In this document: piece by piece, positions 12,692 to 24,312 of the stretch | How the letters are laid out: each line of letters starts with the position of its first letter | Numbering within the stretch: the stretch's first letter is position 1 | Origin: Paramecium pentaurelia | Taxonomy: Eukaryota; Ciliophora; Oligohymenophorea; Peniculida; Parameciidae | DNA: 64,000 nt | Direction: 5' to 3' | Assembly (NCBI GenBank): GCA_905183005.1 | Contig: CAJJDO010000007.1 | Coordinates: 310,001 to 374,000, forward strand | The notes under the pieces: generated by a model | Database searches by the model: none | The model's input: only the letters and a program-made list of their open reading frames with translations | Told to the model about the DNA's origin: nothing | Position numbers and translations under genes: made by a program

Positions 12692-12921
12692 AATATAAAT
12701 AAATTATAATTAATATTTTAATTATGTTTGAATTTATTATTATATTTAAGCTATATTGATTTTTTATATTTATTATTATAAAATTGATTTATATCATTCT
12801 AAAGTTTAATTTAAGAATAAATCATTTGCTAATATAAATATTAGTTGATAATAAAAACTAAAAAAATATAAAAAATAATTTTTTCTAAAGGATTAATTTT
12901 ATATACAATTATTATTTAAAT

Positions 12922-14388
12922 TCATTTTAATTTATTTTGAAATATAGTAGTAATTTAATAACTTATAGATTCTAAATTCTTATAATTATCTACTAAATTT
13001 TTATCAGATTCTATTAACCATTCATCATCGAAACATAATGTTTGGTTTTAGAAGGTTTTTAATTTAGGTTTTTTTAATTTATCAGGTAAAGTTCTAATTC
13101 GAATATTACAATTATGTTCACATTCATTTGGAATAACATACTCTGAATCTTCACTTATTTCATCTATTGAACTTTAATTCAATCCTTCAATTTTAGAAAA
13201 AGGACTATGGCTACTTCCTCTACTCTTTTAATCTTTTATTATTTATAAAAAAGGCTGATGTTGTTTCATCATTGTAGGACCAGCAGTTCTACGTTTTACA
13301 GGACTAGCAGATTAAGTATTTAGATGCCTATAAATTTGAATATTTAAATTTTACATAATTTACTTAGAAGATAATTTATCAGATTATAAATTATCTTCAA
13401 ATTATATAGTTCCAAAATGAGAAAAATTTCCTGTCAATGTTGTATTTTATAGGTCCCAATCATAAAAAGTATCTAATATTATTTTTGAATTTTTAGCTGC
13501 CTATTAAAAAAGTTTTATAATTGCTTTATAGTCTGGTTCAGTTGCATAAGTCAATTTTCTTAAGTAACTTAATAATTTAATACTGTAAATTACTCATAAA
13601 TTTTTTTAAATTCAATTGGAAGCTCATTTAATAGTTCATTTGTTTTTAAAAGTTTCATTTCTCCAACTTATTCAATTTTGAAATCACTATGTATTTGTTT
13701 TATATTCTACCAAGGTAATTTACTGATATATAGTGATATAATATCTTTACCCAAAAATAAAGAATAATAACACATAAAACATTGATTCCAGGTCATCTTT
13801 CCTACCTAATTCATTTCCTTTATGAGCTGCTATTGATGCATATCGAGATGTACCAATAAATGGTTAACGATCTTTGAAAGGTCTAAATATAATAATTTTG
13901 TACAAAATTGATCCATTTTTTTTAAGATAAATTTTACTAATTCCAAAATCAATTAAATAGAACTTATTATTTTCATCTATCATAATGTTTTCTGGTTTAA
14001 GATCTCTATGTAATACTCCTCTCTGATGTATATCTTAAAAGACTTCAACTAATTTAATAGCTATTTATAATGTAGTTTTTAGACTAAATTGTTTATGTTT
14101 TTTTATCAAAGTTGATAAATCTTTTGATAAAAGTTATAAAACAAGGACATTAAAATCATCTTCTTATCCAGAATAAATTAATTATGGTATTCCTTAAACA
14201 CCTTCTAGTCTTCTTATTATGTCAATTTCTTTTTCTAATGAATGATGATGTTGATTCTCAGGTTTTTCAAATTTAATTGCTACTTGTTATTCAGACTTTT
14301 AATCATAGGCTAACATTACAAATCCAAAACTGCCAGCTGCTAATTTACGAGATATGATAAATTGATTGTTAATTTTTAGAGATTTCAT
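12922..14388 (-). CDS. CK1-family serine/threonine protein kinase
   Basis: Four exons give 463 residues; introns include 13883-13903 (21 nt, length divisible by 3, no stop), a 28-nt CAG-ending intron near 13750 and a 26-nt AAG-ending one. Kinase landmarks: Gly loop LAAGSFGFVML, lysine in VAIKFEKPE, catalytic loop HRDLKPENIM, DFGISK. The CK1-specific GTSRYASIAAHKGNELGRKDDLES follows, in place of the APE motif. FGKLPWQ and the later EPDYKAI match CK1 helices. The C-terminal 170 residues are Ser/Thr/Gln-rich and probably regulatory, like the tails of CK1 delta/epsilon. CK1 enzymes phosphorylate primed or acidic sites in many pathways, so the substrate cannot be told. Its start codon is only 18 bp from the divergent USP start. 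Confidence 0.93.
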
Positions 14389-14406
14389 ATAAATTATTCT
14401 TAATTA

Positions 14407-17400
14407 ATGGAAAAAATATTAGGATTAGTGGATAGCCAAAAATTTCAGGATGCTATTGAAGAATTGACTGATTTATTAGAGAGTGAATTACCAAGTCCAA
14501 AACTTGAAACTATAGAAGTGTTAAATAGGATTTTAAGTCAAAGCACTAAGAGACAAGATTTGTAAATAGCAATTTTAAGACTGGCAAAATATGAGAATTC
14601 AGAAAGATATTGTAATTTGATTATGAATTTGGCAAGACTATACATTGATTTAGGATAATTGAGTACTGCAAAATAAGAGTTAGAAAGGTTAAGGAATATT
14701 GACAATAAATATATTAAATGCATACTTTAAGGATTTGATAGAATGTTCAATTAAAAAAAAGAAGATCTATAAAAAGAGGATTAATGGGAACAATTTTAAT
14801 TATTAGAAAAAGAAGAAAAGGATTTAGATTATTTTTCATAAGATGGATTATGCAGTTATCTAATACCGGCAGATTGGTTTTAAAAATGGAGACTATATGT
14901 TAAAAATGAAGATCCATTAGTACTTGATGATCCAATTATGGGATTGAATGTTACAAAATTAAGATAGTTACTTAATCTTAATGAAGATTCTATTAATGAA
15001 GAGACAGAAGTAATACCAGGTCCAATTGACAGTTCAAGATTACTTTAAATTAAATGGAATTTACTACCTGATCCTACTTAATCAAAATAATATTTGAATT
15101 ATGTTTTAAGAAATGATTTGAGAGAAGGAGTAGATTTTGTTCATGTAAGCGGAAAAGTATTTAAATTTTTTTAAAAAATTTATGGCGCAATTGTTGTTAA
15201 AAGATTAATTGTAAAATAAGAAGAGTAAGAGAGAGCAATAGTAGATGTAATCATTATGATTAATATTTAAGTTAATTCCAAGAGTTGTAGAAATAATGAT
15301 TCTTGAAAATTAATTAGAAGAATCATCTTTATCTGTTAATGGATTTGAATAAGTATAAGAATTAACTAGAAAAATAAGAGTAATAAAAGGTATTGGCAAT
15401 GAAATCAGATGGTGGAAATTTAAAGATCTATAAAGTTAAATGGATTGGATGTCTATGATATAAAAAGGGACATTTATTAAAAGTATCAAAGGAAAAGAAT
15501 TAGATTTCAAAATTAAAATTGATGATTTAAATTTAACTACATAAGATATTCTTATATGTGAAATTAAACAAGGAAAAAGTTGGTAATTAACTGCTGAGAT
15601 GAATGCTGTACAATAAAAAGAATAAAATGTATCAGAACTCTATGCAAAATTTGGCATTAGTAATGTTCCTAAAGTCTTATCTGATAGTAGAAGAGGAATG
15701 ACAGGTTTATAGAATTTAGGAAATACTTGTTTTATGAATGCCGCTCTCCAATGTCTCAGTAATACCTATGAATTTACAGAATATATGGTTTATAATCATT
15801 TTGCATAACATTTGAATCCAAATAATGTTTTAGGAACCAAAGGATTTTTAGCAGCATCATATGCTGAATTAATGAAATCTATGTGGTTTGCAAATTATTC
15901 TAGTGTTTCAGCTATTGATTTAAAAAAAGTAATAGGAAAATTTGCTCCTTAATTCTATGGATATGGTTAATAAGACTCTCATGAATTTTTGTCATATCTC
16001 TTAGATGGATTACATGAAGATTTAAATAGAATACTTAATAAGCCTATAGTTACAGATATAGAAATTACTAATGAAAGTGATTAATAGGCTTCTGAAAAAT
16101 TTTGGATTAATTATACTTTAAGAAATTAAAGTAAAATATAAGAACTTATGGTTGGACAATACAAATCAACTTTAGTTTGTCCAATTTGTAGTAGAATATC
16201 AAAGACATTTGATCCATTTATGAGTTTATCATTACCTATACCTAGTTTTTAATCTTTTCCATCTTCTTTGTATTTTATACATGATGATAGTGAAAATATA
16301 CCTGCTAAAATTAGTTTACAATTAAGTACTGATATGACAGGATTAGATATATTAAAATAATTAGAAAATCTTTTAAATGTCAGTCACAAAAGAATGAATA
16401 TGTTACTTATAAAGGAACATCAAATTTAGGAGAGAGTGACCTATGATAAAGGTGCCAAATGGATTAATGAACATAATGGAATTTTGTTTGTTTAAGAAGT
16501 TGAATCAAATATATAAAATTTGATATAGAATTAAATAAACATAGATTTCTATTATGTTGCTAGGGGAACAAAAGTTTATGAAATTGATAAAATATTATCA
16601 TTTCCTAGATAAGTTGTAATGAATAGAAATTAAAATTCATAATAACTTTATGGATTAATTTACTAAAAGTTTAGAATTCATTTAACTTTGGCAGTAAAAG
16701 AATTAACTACTAAAGAATTTCCATTAAAAGATGAATTTTTATCATTACCTAGACCTAAAAATTTAGAGGAATCCATATAAGAATTTTCAATATTAATATA
16801 AAATTAATTATAACCATTTATTTTAAGATCAAAAGATAAAATATTTGGTTAATCAAATAAGGAAATCTAATTTAGTGTATTATTTTACATTATTCTAGGA
16901 TAACATAATATTTGATATTTCAGGTTCTAATCTTTCTATTGAAGTTATTATTTCAGATTATTTAGCAAAATCTTTTCAAATTTTAAAATTACAAAGATGC
17001 AAAGAATTTACAACAAATGATACAAAATCTTAATAAGTAAAAAAGGGTGAATATGATTTGGATGATTGTCTAAGAGCTTTTACAAAAGAAGAAATACTAG
17101 GTAAAGGTGATGAATGGTATTGTAATAAATGTAAGAAACATGTTTAAGCATCTAAAAAAATGGAAATATATAAGGCTCCTTAAGTAATTATATATATTTT
17201 TTATAGATATTAATAATTCATCTCAAGAGATTCAAAACTAATAGAATATCCAATTTAGGTAATTTTTACTTTAGTAATGGAACATCGAAGATTACTTCAA
17301 TGGTGTAATTTCCACTTGAACTTAATTTAAATAATTTTGTGTTATCCAAATAAGCTGGAGATAATTAAAATTATATATATGATCTTTATGGAGTGGATAA

Positions 17401-17581
17401 TCACTACGGTGGCTTAGGAGGAGGACATTATACAGCATATGCTTATAATAGTGTTCTAAACAAATGGATAGATTATAATGATTCAAATACTAGAACAACA
17501 AGTAACAATGTAGTAAGTGAGGCTGCTTACTTATTGTTTTACAGAAGAAGAGATTCTTAAAAGTGTTAAATGTTCAAATGA
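14407..17581 (+). CDS. DUSP-domain ubiquitin-specific protease (USP4/11/15-like)
   Basis: Four exons give 1,034 residues; introns are 15247-15271, 16877-16898 and 17184-17206. The N-terminal region has a helical Gln-rich part, then a DUSP-like domain (CSYLIPADWFQKWRLYV). The peptidase C19 core follows: Cys box GLQNLGNTCFMNAALQCL with the nucleophile near residue 433, YGQQDSHEFLSYLLDGLHEDLNR, a zinc ribbon (CPICSR ... CNKCKK) and IIHLKRF. The His box GGLGGGHYTAYA (His near 984) is next, then the final EAAYLLFYRRR. The USP cleaves ubiquitin from substrates, and DUSP-containing members act in the cytosol and nucleus. The start is only 18 bp from the start of the CK1 gene on the other strand. The family assignment is firm; which orthologue is not. 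Confidence 0.94.
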
Positions 17582-17765
17582 TATATCTATATAATATATT
17601 CATACAATATATCACATATTTAATATTATTAAAAGATGATAATCTATACTAAATTTTTAATAGATTGATTACTTAATATACCTTAATATTTAAAGAGCAT
17701 TTCTAATAGTATATATATATTCTCCTTTTAATATTAAATTATATTTCAATTATTTCATAAAAATA

Positions 17766-18734
17766 ATGATATTGCCTGAAAAGGTACTTTAGAAAGCTAA
17801 ATCAGAATTAAAGAATTGGAATTAAACTTCTTTAAGTGTTTTAGAAATGAGTCATAGATCACCAGAATATCTATCAATCCATAATAAATTGTTGAATGAT
17901 TTAAGACTACTATTTAATATTCCTAATAATTATCAAGTAATCTTAATGTAAGGAGGAGCCACTTTGTAATATTCTGCTATACCATTGAATTTATTAAATA
18001 AACATGAAACTGCTGGATATATAATTACTGGAAAATATAGTTAATAAGCTTACGATGAAGCTAAAAAATTTTGTAATCCTAAAATTATTTCTCTTGGAGA
18101 AGTTCCTCATTAAGATATTACTTATTTATTTTATGTAGATAATGAAATGAATGAAGGAATTTAAATCAATTAGCTTCCTCCTTATTGTGATAATAAAATA
18201 GTTGTTTGTGATATGACATCAAGCTTAGGAACTAAAATTATAAATGTTGAAAAATATGGATGCATTTTTGCATCATTATAATATAATTTAGGAATTCCTG
18301 GGTTGTGTATTGTTATAATTAAGGATGAATTAATTGGAAAAAGTGATAGGACCATTCCATCTATGGCTGACTATCAAATTATGAAAATTAATAATAGTAT
18401 ATATAATACTATACCATGTTATAATGTTTATATAACAGGATTGATAATTGAATACCTATTATAAATTGGTTTAGAATAGATTGAATAAGAATAACTCAAA
18501 AAATCAAAATTTATATATGATTTTATTGATTAAAATTCAGAATTATTCACTTAAAATTGTTGCAATAAAAATTAAAGAAGCAATAATTCTATTGTCTTTT
18601 ATTCAAAACACTGTATCAACAATTAATTACCTTCTGAAATTTTAATTATTGAGAAAAATAAAATAATTATCTAAGTTACCATTCATACTACAATATAATA
18701 ATTAGAATAAATTTGTTAATTATTGATTTTGTGA
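17766..18734 (+). CDS. Phosphoserine aminotransferase-like protein lacking the PLP lysine
   Basis: This single exon of 322 residues aligns along most of SerC/PSAT. The N-terminal third has LPEKVLQKAKSELKNWN, the SHRSPEY motif, and QGGATLQYSAIPLNLL in place of the GGGRGQF-type loop. VCDMTSSLG equals the PLP-ring Asp region, followed by YGCIFASLQYNLG and later SIYNTIPCYNVYITGLIIEYL. Active PSAT has AGAQKN at the Schiff-base site; here it reads ASLQYN, so the catalytic lysine is tyrosine (codon 18282-18284, residue 173). The usual N-terminal NFxxGPA substrate loop is missing, and so is the C-terminal RASLYNA motif. An active aminotransferase for serine synthesis is therefore unlikely; a pseudoenzyme is the better reading. 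The intact 969-nt frame argues against a simple dead gene. Confidence 0.88.
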
Positions 18735-19139
18735 TAAAAAATTATGTAGAATTAATTTACAATCAATTTAAGATCTATTTTCAAATAGATTATTATTTTT
18801 TTTAATTAAAGAACATATTTTTCTTTTTCCCTAAGTCATTAATTTATTTATTTTTTTAAATTAACATAAAAATAAAATTGTTAATTAAAATATATACACT
18901 TTTCTATAAAAACTTAAGACTTTGAAATGCTCTTGAATGATATTTCTTGATGATTTTGCACTTTTAAGCCTTTTAAATATATGTGTTCCTCTCATAGTTA
19001 TATTATTTCCACTATATTCTAACTTAAATGGAACTTATTACTTTTCCTTTAGATACATGTGTTCCAATTTCAGATAATAGAATTAGAATGATTGTAAAGT
19101 TTTAATTTTAATTCATTAATATTTATATATGAATAAATA
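18735..19139. other. Convergent intergenic spacer, nothing recognised
   Basis: About 405 bp lie between the converging PSAT-like and Wee1-like genes. The DNA is AT-rich with long A/T runs. I see no coding frame of quality, no RNA gene and no repeat. It must contain both 3' ends. Confidence 0.5.
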
Positions 19140-20657
19140 TCAAACACTCATTTATCTTTTTTTAGTTTCCATAATTTTAATTACATCTAATTATTGTCTT
19201 AATTAAAATCCTCTAAGTTTTTCCCACTTAATGAAATTTTCTTTAGGAATATATAAATAAGGATCTTCTAAAGAAGCCTTTGCACTTAATCTGAAAATTG
19301 AATTAGGATTCATCATTCTACAAATTAATCTTCTTAATTTAATAGAATAGAAATCTAATTAATATATATATTATAATAAATACCAGATCCAAAATCATTT
19401 ACAGTCAATCCTTATCTCAATTTCAACCATCTTTCTCCACAGGTAGGAAGAGTTTCCCCAATCATAATTTCATAAATCGAAGCACCAAGTGAGAAAATAT
19501 CTGATTTACTTAAATCAGATTAAGTCGTAAGCTAAAATTCTAAAATATTATTTACATTTGATAGAATTTCAGGAGCTAAATATCGAGAATCTCCTTCATT
19601 AATATCTTCTCCTTTTTTTAATTAAGTCAATCTAGATAAACCTAAATCAGCTAATTTATAACAGCCTTCAGTTTTGCTATATAAAATATTATCAGGTTTA
19701 ACATCAAAATGTGTTATAGATTATTCATGTAGGAATTTTAAACCTTATAAAATATCCTTCAATATCTTTTTTACTTCAAATTCTTCAAGTTTTTAATTTG
19801 ATTCTTTTCTTAATTCCTAATGAATAATAATAATATAATATTACTTAGAGAGAAGTCACATTATAATCACAATATTCCATACATAAATAATAATAACATC
19901 TTTCATTCCAAGCAGTATAATATCGTATTATATTTTTACATCTACCTTTAGCTGTCAAATAGGCAAGTGCTTATGCTTCATTAAGAGATTCAGCTGCATC
20001 ATATGATTTACCACATCCTTGAAGTTTAACACATTTAATTGCATAAATTTGTTTATCAATATTATTTCTGCATTTATATACAGTACCAAAATTTCCATTA
20101 CCTATTACTGCTAATTAAGTATATTCATTATAATATCTAGATCTTTCAAATGTAGGACTCTCTTCTTCTGATTAATCTTCAATATCCATAGCCCATGCAC
20201 TTGTCTAAATACTTTTTATTGCACTCTTTTCAGTTAAAATATTTGATTACTTTCTTTTTTTTTGGAGTGGCAGTACCCTATTTTTAAGCAGTTAATTCTT
20301 TATGTGATTTTGTTCCTTTGTTTTTTGGAGTGCTAGGAGGACTTTATTAGATTTAATCTAATGTCATTTGATTTTAAAATCTTTGAACTAAAGTAGTTCC
20401 GATACAATCATTTTCAGAAGTACTTGGAGTAATATGTGAATGATGATGTTTTTATTTGATTGGTGTTTAAGTCTTAATAGGACTAATTATTAATTGATAT
20501 AGCACTACATAATCTAGAATTTGAATTATTTTTTTCCTGAATTATTGAATTATTGTATTTGTTCATCAATAATTACTTTCTTACACAATTCTGGTTCCAT
20601 TTACTATTTTTCAGGAGTACTGAATAAATTTCTTGCAAGAGGAGATTAAAAATTCAT
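19140..20657 (-). CDS. Wee1/Myt1-like protein kinase
   Basis: Six exons give 461 residues; introns include 19532-19555 (24 nt, divisible by 3, no stop). The N-terminal 150 residues are Ser/Thr/Pro-rich with TP and SP sites (STPEK, KTQTPIK, SPPSTPK), typical of a regulatory tail phosphorylated by CDKs. The kinase domain has a Gly loop VIGNGNFGTVYKC, lysine in YAIKCVKL, catalytic loop THFDVKPDNILY and ADLGLSRL. EGDSRYLAPEIL and SDIFSLGASIYE follow. The DLG in place of DFG and the EGDxRY(L/M)APE stretch are marks of the Wee1/Myt1 group, which inhibits CDK1 by Tyr/Thr phosphorylation to delay mitosis. No membrane segment is present near the C-terminus, which leans toward Wee1 rather than Myt1. 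A cyclin gene lies 18 kb away on the same window. Confidence 0.88.
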
Positions 20658-21265
20658 TTCCAATTTGAATTTGAAAAATGCTACTTTTTATAATTAATTA
20701 ATTTATGCTATACCCATTACAATATATTTTTATTTATATTTAAATACCAATGTCTCATTAAGTGAATATTCATTAAGATTTCACAATTTGATATAAATTA
20801 GTGGATCTTTGGAATAAATTACATATTTTTGTTGATTCTCAAATTTAGGTTAAATTTAGAAAAGGAATAATATGTAAAATCATTAATATGAATCAGCAAT
20901 CTAGCATTAAAAAAAGTAATAATAGATTAGTATTATCATTAAAAATAATGATATATAGGGTATATCATATCATTATTTATAGCATAAAATTAAATTCAAA
21001 AATATTATGCTTAATTTTAATTACACATAATTAATTTTCATTAATTGTTAGTATCAATATTAAAAAGATGAAATAGAGTTGATAATCAAATACTCTGTTT
21101 TTATTAAGATAAGCAATCATATATTAATTAAAAATATACTAATTTATATTAAATAGATGTATTAAAGGGAAATTTAAATGAGTAATGTTTCTATTCATTG
21201 TTGATTAGCTTCTTTATAGAGCCTAAATAATTTTTTAATATTATTAAAATTCTAAATAAAATTTA
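20658..21265. promoter_or_regulatory. Divergent intergenic region with a near-palindrome
   Basis: About 608 bp separate the divergent Wee1-like and coiled-coil genes and should hold both promoters. The only structure I see is an imperfect inverted repeat at 20944-20977, with arms near ATAATGATATA and TATATCATATCATTAT around TAGGG. It could form a hairpin or bind a dimeric factor. In DNA this AT-rich, such palindromes arise often by chance. No coding frame was found. Confidence 0.35.
20944..20977. repeat. Imperfect inverted repeat
   Basis: This 34-bp near-palindrome lies upstream of both the Wee1-like and coiled-coil genes. The left arm is AATAATGATATA and the right arm contains TATATCATATCATTATT, with TAGGG near the centre. 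Function is unknown; it is reported because it is the clearest dyad in that spacer. Confidence 0.35.
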
Positions 21266-21823
21266 ATGAATCGTTAAACAAACTAACTTTCTCACAATTC
21301 CTCGACACAACTATATTATTCCCAGTATTTAAAGTAATAATAAGTGAGTCCAATTGCAGAAAGATTTGTTGGGGATGAAGTTTAAGAGCTTAGAAAATAA
21401 GTTGAATAACTCAATAAATAATTAGAATTCAAAGAATAAATGATTAGTGAAATGAGAGCTCATTAAAAAATATTGATGAATAGATTATCTGAACCAACTA
21501 ATTATTAAAAAGACAACGTAGTAGAAAAAATTAAGGAATTTGAGATGCAATTAAAAGAAAAAGAAGTTTAATTTCAAAATTAATTAATTGAAAACAGCTT
21601 GTTAATGAAAGAAAACTAGAGTTTAAAGTAAGAAATCACACGTTTGGAAAGCTTAATCAAAGACCCTTCAATACCAAAGTTCGTTAATTCAATAGTGGAT
21701 CTTGTTATACAGTGTCATCCCTAAAATCATTTTCCAAATTCGAAACCCGAATTGAGAGAGTGTTGGAGGTGGTTGAAAAAGATTCTCAATGATTACATAA
21801 AACTAAAGCAACGCATTCATTGA
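21266..21823 (+). CDS. Coiled-coil protein, possibly 5' part of a longer gene
   Basis: This frame encodes 185 residues ending at TGA 21821-21823. The first 30 residues are polar and Gln-rich. Residues about 35-130 are a strong coiled coil (EVQELRKQVEQLNKQLEFKE, EMQLKEKEVQFQNQLIENS, LKQEITRLESLIKD). A compact C-terminal part follows: FVNSIVDLVIQCHPQNHFP, then ELRECWRWLKKILNDYIKL. No family is recognised. The stop is followed 16 nt later by another ATG frame that continues the helical, Lys/Gln-rich composition. Between them lies a 28-nt intron-like segment (21822-21849) that ends TATAG but starts GA. If removed, the two frames join exactly into a protein of about 265 residues. So this may be one gene with a non-canonical or mutated splice donor. 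Confidence 0.65.
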
Positions 21824-21839
21824 TTATTTTATTAATATT

Positions 21840-22106
21840 ATGAATATAGATGGACTTGAAAAAATAGTGAATTTCTCCATCAAGAAGTTAGGCAGTTGTT
21901 AAGAAAACAAAGAACTTAAACAATTGCTTAAACTCATTTAAGAAGCCATCAAAATCTTAAGGAATTACAGAAAAATATCTGTATTGCTGAAAACTGATGA
22001 ATAAGGTCAGCACAATTCAAAACTCTAAATTGAATTATCAATTAAAGAACATAATAAATAATTGGAAAAAACAACTTGTTTAAATGGTTTCTAAAATTCA
22101 TAGTGA
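21840..22106 (+). CDS. Short helical ORF, possible 3' exon of the preceding gene
   Basis: This is an 88-codon frame from ATG 21840, starting MNIDGLEKIVNFSIKKLGS and rich in helix-forming residues (NKELKQLLKLIQEAIKILRNY). It ends at TGA 22104-22106. Codon use and composition match the coiled-coil frame just upstream rather than spacer DNA. I consider it more likely to be the last exon of the 21266 gene than a separate gene, because splicing out 21822-21849 fuses them in frame. As an independent gene it would have a promoter of only 16 bp. No domain is recognised. Confidence 0.45.
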
Positions 22107-22783
22107 AATAAAAACTTTATACTCTTAATCATAGATAAAATATATAAAGATAATTCATAGAAAAGTTAATCAATAAAAACTTTGAATTAAGGCTGTTATA
22201 TCTACAAGTAAGCTATTAAATATAAATAAAGTATCTTTAATTACAAAAATAATAGCAGATTTTGAAATATCCCTACAAATTATTAAAAAAGTTTTAAGAT
22301 TTTTAGAAATTTTTAACTTAAAGTATGTTGAGTAAAGTCAATTAGTTTGAAATAACTAATAAATCTTTAATTTAAAAGGTTTAATTAGAATAATAAAAAT
22401 ATAGAGAAAATAATTATAAAAATTTGGAAAGAATAATCAATTTTTTAAAGTTTTTCTATTTTAATTGAATCTATGAATTTAACTTTAGAAAATCAAAGAA
22501 AAATCTATACAAATTATATAAATTTAAGTTATCTTATATATAATATTATATTTTACAGATTTCTTAATAATAAATAATTTATTATCAATTATAAGTATGA
22601 TTTTGAATATATATATATATAACATGTCCCTTATCATAATTGAATCTTTTCTAATAAATATTTATTTAATTTTGAAAATTAGTTAACAAATATATATTAA
22701 ACTTGGACTATGAAGTAGATTTAGATAATGGATGGATAATAGACAAGAAATGTAGAGTTATTTATTTTATACATAATGTACTT
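22107..22783. other. Intergenic AT-rich stretch, nothing recognised
   Basis: About 680 bp of A/T-dominated DNA lie between the coiled-coil frames and the end of NOP58. The translations are low-complexity Lys/Asn/Ile strings with no motif. No RNA gene or repeat was recognised. It may be eroded coding sequence or long 3' flanks of the two converging genes. Confidence 0.45.
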
Positions 22784-24268
22784 TCATTACTATTTCACCT
22801 TCTTGAATTTTGAGTTTTATGCTAAATCTTATGATGCTTCTCTTTTATCTTCCCCTTTTGAGAATCTCTACATCCATGTAGCTCCTTAAGGTTAAAAGTC
22901 TGCTTCTTCTTAATATTAAGCTTAAGAGGAAACAGGCTTAGCTTTTCCTCTTTATGGTGCTTTCACATCTCTATAGTTTACTCCTTCTTCTAATTAATGA
23001 ACTCTCTTTTCTAAAAATGCTTTATTAGTGATTCCAAATTCAGCATCTTATCCCTCACCTAGAATAATATAATAAATAAAATATACCTAATGCATCATAT
23101 CTAATGCACAAGGCTGTTTTAGCAGCTAATGTTCTGGAAACTTTACCTTTCAATTTAGCAGGAGCACTTCCAACTAAACTGGCTTAAAAGATCAAACCAT
23201 ATTTTGGTGTGTTATGTTTGGTTCTAATAGCTTTAAACAATGCCTTTTCAGCTCCTAAGATTTGAACTGTTGAAGCTGGATATTTAGCTAGATTAACCAG
23301 AGATCCAGCATGAGATATCAATCTTGCTCCTACTAATTCACCAACCATGGTTGTAAGATTTGGGGCAATAGCTTACATTCTATTTTTTAAATATTCTGAT
23401 AATTAGGCTCTGTAATCAGTTAATTCAATGACTTAGTCAGCCAAACAAAGAATAAATTTCTCATCTTCTTCTGTTATTTCAGTACCAAATGACACTTCTG
23501 CAGCCTATTTGACATCTGCTTCTAGATTATCTGGTAAAATGCCAGAAAGATCAGTCTAACTTGTCTTGATTCTCATACCAATGGCTTTAACAACTTTAGC
23601 ATATATTAGGTTATCTGTTATGATTTTTCCTAATTCTGGGAAATGCCATCCAAACCATTCTCTAAGTCTCATCATGTAATTATTAATTTCTTTATCTAAA
23701 TCATCAAGAAGAGCAATAGCTTAGATAATCATGGTGTCCACTTTTTCAGTTGAAAATTTTAACTTGTATCTAGAGAGACCATGTGCCAAACCTAAAGTCA
23801 TACTTTTGAGTTCAGCCTCACTAAGACCTTCAATTAAATTAGTTAGTTGTGATTTGATGCCTCTAAACAATTAGTCTGTTACTGGGGTTTAAATACAACT
23901 CAATCCCAATTATTCTTGAAGCTATTTAGCAAGTTTTTTATCCTAAACTATATTAATTGTATAATTAATTGATACCTGCAATTTAATCCTAAACTTCTTA
24001 TGAAATTACATTCTTTTCCAAAAACTTACTGAGTTTTTTTGGTATTTTACCATTAATAAGCTTACTAGTGGCAATTAAAGCTTCTTATGTATCCTTAAAT
24101 TGTTGGAAAGCAAAAGGTGTAATCCTAAGATGATGTATAGGCTTACAATTTTTTAGCTTACTTCTCATTTTGTAAGTAATCATAGATATTATCAATTTTG
24201 TTAAGTGCCTTAGTGTTAGCCACTTGGAAGAGGGCAAATCCAGCAGGAGTCTCGATTAATATTAACAT
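22784..24268 (-). CDS. NOP58: Box C/D snoRNP core protein NOP58
   Basis: Four exons give 468 residues; introns are 22, 28 and 28 nt. The start MLILIETPAGFALFQV matches the NOP5/NOP58 N-terminal domain. The coiled-coil and Nop domain follow: LAHGLSRYKLKFSTEKVDTM, DDLDKEINNYMMRLREWFG, WHFPELGKIITDN, QAIAPNLTTMVGELVGARLI, SHAGSLVNLAKYPASTVQI, LGAEKALFKA, TPKYGLIF. A C-terminal extension ends in a Lys/Gln-rich tail, shorter than the KKE repeats of yeast and human. In the box C/D particle NOP58 pairs with NOP56 and fibrillarin, guiding rRNA 2'-O-methylation in the nucleolus. NOP58 rather than NOP56 is chosen from the N-terminus and the ILSD-like spacing. The start is 44 bp from the divergent dynein start. 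Confidence 0.94.
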
Positions 24269-24312
24269 ATTAAAATATTTATGAATCTCTGTCCATATAT
24301 TAATAATTTATT

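Noticed and set aside
20944..20977. Palindrome as a transposon or IES end
   Set aside because: No TA-bounded element, terminal repeat pair or transposase was found; AT-rich palindromes are common by chance.
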